Assembly (NCBI RefSeq): GCF_000003195.3 | Contig: NC_012877.2 | Location: forward strand, 15,803,344 to 15,867,343 | DNA from: Sorghum bicolor | Lineage: Eukaryota > Streptophyta > Magnoliopsida > Poales > Poaceae | Length of the DNA: 64,000 nt | Reading direction: 5' to 3' | Part shown: positions 57,447-64,000 of the stretch, piece after piece | Position numbering within the stretch: the stretch's first letter is position 1 | Layout: each line of letters opens with the position of its first letter | The notes under the pieces: generated by a model | Database searches by the model: none | The model's input: the letters and a program-made list of their open reading frames with translations, nothing else | Told to the model about the DNA's origin: nothing | Translations under genes and position numbers: made by a program

Positions 57447-59833
57447 TGAAGGGTCGAGATGGCGGACTAGAGGGGGGGTGAATAGTCCTTTCTAAAACTT
57501 ATCGCGTCGGCTAACCGAAATAAATGCGGAATTAAAACTATCGGTCTAGCCAAGACTACACCCCTCTATCTAAGTTCTCTAGCACCTTGAAAAGATCCTA
57601 AACAAGCAAGCAAGGTGTTACCTTAGCAAGAGCTCACCTAACCAAATCTAGAAGCAAGGTCACACAAACCTATGCAACTTAGTACTTTACAAACCGGGAG
57701 AGCTCCTACACAAACTAGTGAGGCAAAGCGCACAAAGCCTAAGCTCACTAGAAAGCTCAATAACAAGGCAACTAATGCCAAATTAGAGAGCGCAACTTAC
57801 TTAGCTACACAAACTAAGCAAAGTGACTAACAAGGTTACACAAACCAAATTAGTCACGCAAGGGGAACTACTTCTATCCACACAAGCAAGAAGGTAACTA
57901 GCAAGCTACACAAGCTAACTAATTACAAGAGCAACTACACAAGCACAAATATATGAATGTAAGAACAAGCTTGTGTTAGGGACTTGCAAACCAACGGGAA
58001 GAACAATGTTGACACGAAGATTTTCTCCCGAGGTTCACTTGGTTGCCACCAAGCTACGTCCCCGTTGAGACAAGCTCCAAGGTTGCCGCCGGTCCTCTTG
58101 CTAGTGGTGACCCGCAAGTCACACTCTCCCACGTGGAGTGCTTACCACAAGCTCTAGCACTTGACCCGGCCGGACCACTTGTCGCTCTTCACGTCTCGCT
58201 CAACTAGAGTCGCTCTTCGTGATCCCCGCGGGGTGAGCACCGTACCCCTCACAATCTCTTCTCCGGAGCACCGCACAATCTCCTTGCGTGCTTCAACGGA
58301 GTCACAAGCCACCAAGCCGTCTAGGAGGTGGCAACCTCCAAGAGTAACAAGCACCACCGGCTTGCAACACGAACACCTAGTGCCACTCGATGCAATCTCT
58401 CAATGCAACGCACTAGAATCACTCACTCACACAATCGGATGATAACTATCAAGTATATGTGAGTTAGAGGCTTCACTAGCACTCCCCAAGCATGGACACT
58501 AAGTCCCAAGGGTGCTCAGCACCAGCCAAGGTCGGCCACCACTTCTATTTATAGCCCTAAGGGCTAAACTAGCCGTTGCCCCTTCACTGGGCAAAAGTCG
58601 TGAGCACCGGACGCTCACAGGAAGCCACCGGACGCTCCACACCTAGCGTCCGGTGCTCAGCTGACCGCCACGTGTCACTAGCCGTTTGAAGTCGACCGTT
58701 GCCGCCAACGGCTACCACGCGCTCGCGCCAGACACAGCACCACCGGACGCTCAACTAGTCCACACCGGACGCGTCCGGTGCACACCGGACTCATGCGCAG
58801 AGAGGGTGTCAAACTCGCGACCTCACCGGACGCTGGGCACCGGACGGTCCGGTGCTCACCGGACTCGTGCGCAGAGAGGGTTGCAAAACGCCTTCACACC
58901 GGACGCTGAGCACCGGACTCACTCCGGTGCGTCCGGTGCACACCTGCGCCACAGACACCACACCGGACGCTCTAGACCAGCGTCCGGTGCTGCCAGCACC
59001 AGCGTCCGGTGAGTGTTTCTCAGCGAGAAACACTCCCGCGACTTCTCCAAACTTCCCACCGGCGCAATAGAAAATATGCACTTAATTTTCTCAAAAGCGC
59101 CGAATCCCGCCGAGCAAGCTCGGCGGGAGGGAGAGAGGAACCCACACGCCTCTCAACCCTAGGAACTCCACCTCCTTTGAAAAGTGTGCCAACACCACCA
59201 AGTGTACACCACCATGTGCATGTGTGTTAGCATTTTCACAAACATTTTCCCAAAGGAGTTAGCCTCTCAAACTTGCCACGCCACTCGATCATAACACGTA
59301 TGCAAAGTTAGATCGCTCAAGTGGCACTAGATGACCGATATGCAAACAAGTTTGCCCCTCTTGATAGTACGGCCATCTATCCTAAATCCGGTCATAAACT
59401 TCTCTACACACCTATGACCGGTGAAATAGAAAAGCCCTAGGTTATACCTTTGCTTTGCGCTTTCCATTCCATCTCCTCCAATGTTGATGCAACACATGCA
59501 CCAACCAATCACCAAATGATATGATCCACTTCATATCATCACGCGACCGTATTGGTTCATCGATCTTGACCTCACTTGCTCTTCACCGTCACACGCGGTC
59601 CCTCGCTTCAAAGCCTCCGACTTGCCCTTCACTCTTGCAACCGGTCCATCGAGCCAAGCCTCATCTTGATCTTCTCCACCTTGGTCACATGACTCCATGT
59701 CATGTCTCATATGCAATGAGCTCCTCCATCATCACATCATCACCTGTGGACTAATCTCCTGTGTATCTCACATAAACACTATTAGTCCACCTAAGTTGTC
59801 ACTCAATTACCAAAACCAAACAAGGACCTTTCA
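57447..59833 (-). mobile_element. Copia solo LTR (2387 bp) with perfect 5-bp duplication
   Basis: The LTR runs TGAAGGGTCG...GGACCTTTCA and is flanked by ATGTC on both sides (57442-57446 and 59834-59838). It belongs to the same family as the LTRs at 14896 and 22548. No internal sequence remains, so the full element was lost by LTR-LTR recombination. CCGGACGC clusters lie at 58605-59010. It splits the RNase H code of the Tat pol, and taking out the LTR plus one ATGTC restores the reading frame across the joint. Confidence 0.95.
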
Positions 59834-59838
59834 ATGTC

Positions 59839-61640
59839 GAGTCGCTTGATCCCGAGTTCGATCGCGATGTGGAGACCGTTAACAAGTGCCTCATACTCCG
59901 CCGCGTTGTTTGAGGAGGGGAAGTGGAGGCAGATTGCGTACCGCATCCTTACCCCGAGGGGTGAGATGAAGACGAGGCTTGCACCGGCCCCCATTTTCAT
60001 CAAGGACCCATCGAAGTATAAAGTCCAGTACTTGGACTGGATCTGTGGTGGGGGGAGTTGGGTTCCCATCCACTCAGCTACAAAATCTGCTAAGACTTGG
60101 GATTTTATAGCTTTCTGAGGCTCATAGGTGATCCCATCACTCATAAGCTCTATAGCCCACTTAGCAATTCTGTCGTTAGCCTCCCGGTTTTGAATCACCT
60201 CTCCTAGAGGGAAAGATGATATTACCGAGACCGGATGAGATTCAAAGTAATGGCGGAGTTTGCGTCGGGCTAAGATTACTGCATAGAGTAGTTTTTAGAT
60301 TTGGGGGTATCAGGTCTTTGTGTCGGACAGTACTTCACTAACGAAGTACACCAGTTTTTAGACCGGTAGGGCGTGCCGTTCTTCCTTTCTTTCGACCACG
60401 ATAGCTGCGCTGGCCACCTGATCGGTGGCTGCGACATAGAGGAGCAATGGTTCCCCCTCGGGGGGGGTACCAAGATGGGAGGGTTAGTGAGCAAAGCCTT
60501 GAGCTTGTCAAGGGCTTCCTGGGCCTCGGGGGTCCAGGAAAAATGCTCAGATTTTCTAAGTAACCTATACAGAGGTAGTCCTTTCTCCCCGAGACGGGAG
60601 ATGAAACGACTGAGGGAAGCTAGGCACCCCATGACTCTCTATACTCCCTTTAGGTTACGGATTGGGCCCATATTTGCGATGGCCGAGACCTTTTCGGGGT
60701 TGGCCTCGATCCCTCGCTCAGACACAATGAACCCGAGGAGCATGCCTCGGGGGACCCCGAAAACGCATTTTTTGGGTTTCAGTCTGATCCCTTTAGCCCT
60801 GAGGCATCAGAATGTCTCATCCAGGTCGGCCACAAGGCCGCTTGCCTTCCTGGATTTGACAACAATGTCATCCACGTAAGCCTCTACTGTTCTGCCTATG
60901 AGGTCTCCAAAGACCTAGAGCATACATCGCTAGTATGTAGCCCCTGCGTTCTTAAGGCCGAAAGGCATGGTTACATAGCAAAACATTCCGAAAGGGGTGA
61001 TGAAAGAAGTCGCGAGCTGGTCGGATTCTTTCATCTTGATTTGGTGGTATCCAGAATAAGCATCAAGGAAAGATAAAGTTTCACACCCCGCGGTAGAGTC
61101 AACTATCTGGTCGATACGATTTAATGGAAAAGGATTCTTAGGACATGCTTTATTTAAACTAGTATAGTCTACACACATCCTCCACTTTCCATTTTTCTTT
61201 TGGACTAGTACAGGGTTAGCTAACCACTCGGGATGGAATACCTCCTTGATGAATCCGGCCGCCAGCAACTTGTGGATCTCCTCCCCGATGGCCTGACGCT
61301 TCTCCTCATCGAATCGGGCTTGGAGCCGGCTCGGATGTCCAAGGAGTGCTCGACGACTTCCCTTGGTATGCCTGGCATGTCCGACGGACTCCATGCAAAC
61401 ACGTCAGTGTTTGCACGGAGAAAGTTGACGAGCACCGCTTTCTATTTGGGGTCGAGGCTCGAGCTGATCCTCAACGCCTTGCCTTCAGAGGCCTCGGGGT
61501 TGAGGAAGACGAGCTTGGTCTTCTCCGCCGGCTCGAAGCTCCCGGCGTGACGCTTGGGGTCGGGGATGTCCTGGTCGCCGTCACCAAGGTTGGTGATGAT
61601 GGACAGCGACTCAGCCAGTGCCTCTACCTACTCAATGCAT
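59839..61640 (-). pseudogene. Tat pol: reverse transcriptase and RNase H start
   Basis: Minus-strand RT code. Motifs: NPVLVQKKNGKWRMCVDY, LSFLDAYSGYHQI, FGLKNAGATY, and YVDD (60867-60878). The thumb/connection region contains RLGEKGLPLYRLL and EHFSWTPEAQEALD. RNase H begins with LYFDGSLMKMGAGA and NNAAEYEAL, the first two acidic sites. In-frame TAG stops follow ATY and CML near 60920-60935 (CAG-to-TAG type), and a TGA follows DETF near 60815. A frame shift lies near 61220-61394 between the upstream DVFAWSPSDMPGI stretch and RT. Confidence 0.85.
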
Positions 61641-62100
61641 TCTACGTCGCATTGGTAGGTGTGCTAGCTCGTCGTGCTGACGGTGATGATGCCGTTTGGG
61701 CCCGACATTTTGAGCTTGAGGTAAGTGTAGTTGGGGACGACCATGAACTTGGCGTACCATGGTCGCCCCAGGATTGCATGGTAGGTCCCTCGGAACCCGA
61801 CCACGTCGAAGGTGAGGACCTCCCGTCTGAAGTTGTCGAGGGTCCCGAAGCAGACGGGCAGATCGATCTGCCCAAGGGGATGGGCGCGATGTCCCGGCAC
61901 CACTCCGTGGAATGGTGATGCATCATTCCTCAGCCGAGACTTGCTGATCCCCATGAGGGCCAAAGTCTCAGCGTAAAAAATGTTGAGGCCACTGCCTCCA
62001 TCCATCAACACCTTGGAGAGACGAGTCTCGACGATGATGGGATCGATGATCAGCGGGTAGCATCCGGGGTTGGGGATCCGATCCGGGTGGTCCTACCGAT
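61641..62100 (-). pseudogene. Tat pol: aspartic protease
   Basis: Retropepsin-like stretch with catalytic motif MDGGSGLNI near 61990-62011, and YHAILGRPW (about 61750-61770) as the second conserved element. An in-frame TAG follows FDR at about 62095. Confidence 0.85.
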
Positions 62101-63940
62101 CGAACGTGATTGCGCTCTCTGACCATTTGAGGTATGAGGGCGCAGCTGTGCTGACTGCGCAAACCTCTCGGAGCTCGCGCTTCCTTTGACTCGCAGTGAG
62201 GCGAGCCCCACGTCCCCCAAAGATCAAGAGGCAGTTCTTGACCCTGGGGAACCCTTCTCCGTGAGCGTCGTCGTCCTTGGGGGGCTCTTCAGCGCCCTCC
62301 TTGGCTATGATGTCGGTATAGTACCGACGTAGGACAGTGCACTCCTCGAGGGTGTGCTTGGTTGGTCCCCTATGATAGGGGCATGGCTTCTTCAACATCT
62401 CGTCGAAGAGGCCAGGGCCAGCAGGAGCCCGGTTGGGGTTCTTACGATCCGCCGTGGCGACCAGGTTGTCGTCCGACAGACCCTGCTTCCCCTTGCGACC
62501 CTTTTTCTTCTTCTTAGGTTCACGAGAGGCCGACGCCTCAGTGGTCTCGGCCTTCTGTTTCCCCTTGGCAGCGCCATCGGAGAAAATGGCACCAACTGCC
62601 TCTTCGCCTGAGGCAAAGTTGGTGGCAATGTCGACCAACTGGCTGGTGCTCGTGGGGGTCTTGCGACCGAGCTTGTGTACCAGCTCCTTGCAGGTGATGC
62701 CGGCGATGAAGGCCCCGATGACGTCGGAGTCTGTGATGTTGGGGTGCTCGGTGCACTGCTTAGAGAATCACCTGATGAAGTCTCGGAGAGACTCATTGGG
62801 CTTCTGCCGGCAGCTCCTGAGGTCCCACGAGTTTCCAGGATGCACGTATGTGCCCTAGAAGTTCCCGACAAAGATCCTGACTAGGTCAGCCCAGCCATGA
62901 ATCATGCGCTCAGGGAGATGCTTGAGCCACGCTCTGGCCGAGTCAGCCAGGTGGAGTGGCAAGTTGCGGATGATGAGCAGGTCATCATCCGCTCCGCCCA
63001 GCTGGCATGCTAGGCAGTAGTCCGCTAGCCAGAGCACAGGGTTGGTTTCCTCTAAGTACTTGGTGAGGTTAGCGGGCTTTCGGAATCGGGCCGGGAACTT
63101 GGCCCTACGGATGGCCTCGCTGAAGACGCGGGGACCCGGAGGCTCCGGCGATGTGCTGCGATCGTGGTCGGGGTCGTACCTCCTGCCTCAGCGTGGTCGG
63201 TAGCGCCGAGACTCGGCCTCGTCCCTGTCATGCCGTCTGGCCTCGAGAGTGGCCCGAGCGTCCACATTGGTCTCGATGTGTTCATGGATAGATGGGGCCT
63301 TGTTGCCTCCTTACAGATTAGGGGGCGGCGGACCCTGCTCCGTTGGTGCCTTGTTAGGAGGGGGTTGATCCCCTGGGCGTCTCGTACCATGGGACTCTGA
63401 CACAGAACTCTCTGCGTTTTGTACCACGGCCTGCTCCAGGAGGCCACGTAGCCCCTGGCGCACCCTTCTCCCCTCAGGAGTCGACGGCGGGCATCGCTCT
63501 GAGGAGGAGTGCGGCAGCCATCACGTTCTGGCTGGCCGTGCTGAAGACTGGGGGATTGTCTCCCCCTCGTCCTCAATGATGCGGCGGTTGACGTCCTGGG
63601 CGCGGCGTCTAGCCTCGCCTCCATCCCCGCGGACAGACTGGTCTTGCACCAGGGTCAAGCGCAGTTGGCGGAGGCGTACACGCTCTTCTTCAAGCCTGGC
63701 CTCCAGCTCGTTGAGCTGCTTGAGGTCAGGGCGCCGTCCCTGTGCGGGGGCTGATGCGGCCCCGCATGCTCTAGCGTGGATCCTAGGAGTCGTGTTGGGA
63801 GGTGGAGTTGCGTTCCTCCGCTCAGAGGGCCCCGCACCCCCTTGAGTGTTGGGGGATGCCCCTCTAACCTCGAGGTTGAAACTGTTGATGCAAAAGCTGA
63901 TCTGCAAACACAAAGGGCTAATACCCGATTCAAACGTTAA
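62101..63940 (-). pseudogene. Tat gag
   Basis: The nucleocapsid-forming Gag on the minus strand. An N-terminal part is rich in Arg, Glu and Pro with a short coiled coil (ARLEEERVRLRQLRL, about 63680). The retrotrans-gag core follows: KYLEETNPVLWLADYCLACQLGG, then SARAWLKHLPERMIHGW (62855-63060). A basic linker (KKKKKGRKGKQG, about 62500) precedes CPYHRGPTKHTLEEC (62370-62410). Several in-frame stops occur (near 63312, 63190, 62858 and 62767), and frame changes split it. There is no working Gag. Confidence 0.85.
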
Positions 63941-64000
63941 GGCGTGCCAGCCGATTTGACCTTACTATCGGCAAAGGTGATAACTCGAATACTTTGGTCC
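63941..64000 (-). other. Leader of the Tat element, cut by the window edge
   Basis: The sequence contains CCAGCCGATTTGACC, a leader motif before gag in this family. The 5' LTR is expected beyond 64000. Confidence 0.5.

Overview
This is nuclear DNA from a plant, almost certainly a grass and probably a panicoid such as sorghum, sugarcane or a relative. The protein-coding genes have spliced introns with GT-AG borders. The rest is a grass-type mosaic of nested transposable elements: SIRE/Maximus-like copia LTRs ending TGAA(A)G...CTTTCA, a Tat-lineage gypsy element, a CACTA transposon with AGCACCGGT subterminal repeats, and small MITEs. I see no prokaryotic, organellar or viral-replicon features, no CRISPR array, and no tRNA or rRNA.

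Layout. 1-6075: nested fragments of a gypsy LTR, a short copia LTR, and a copia gag with its 5' LTR; an hAT-type MITE lies in that LTR. 6076-14895: a decayed copia element (LTR, RNase H tail, downstream region) split by a long gypsy LTR, then another LTR relic. 14896-23805: a gag-only copia element on the minus strand with no pol. 23806-28800: low-copy sequence, a TTAG-rich repeat, a possible MULE relic, and a 5'-truncated LINE with a 24-bp target-site duplication.

28800-36640 is the genic island. It holds a single-exon fasciclin-like arabinogalactan protein gene (+, 29496-30233) and, convergent with it, an intact G-box-binding bZIP transcription factor gene (-, 31391-34971 coding, 12 coding exons, 385 residues) with a GC-rich promoter near 36.1-36.4 kb. 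MITEs lie in and around these genes.

37664-49718 is a CACTA transposon (- strand gene with a Transposase_24-like region and a Ulp1-type cysteine protease). A copia element (41745-46800) sits inside its coding region, and removing it restores the reading frame. 49719 to beyond the right edge is a Tat-lineage gypsy element. Its gag-pol is on the minus strand (55.84-63.94 kb); its extra ORF is on the opposite strand, spliced, and has its own TATA box (51.8-55.25 kb). A copia solo LTR (57447-59833) with a perfect 5-bp target duplication splits the RNase H domain of pol.

Only the two island genes look like functioning host genes. The rest records successive insertions, and most retroelement stop codons are C-to-T type, consistent with decay of methylated cytosines. 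I found no convincing new biological system. The most informative features are the antisense, promoter-bearing ORF of the Tat element, the frame-restoring nested insertions, and the gag-only copia element.
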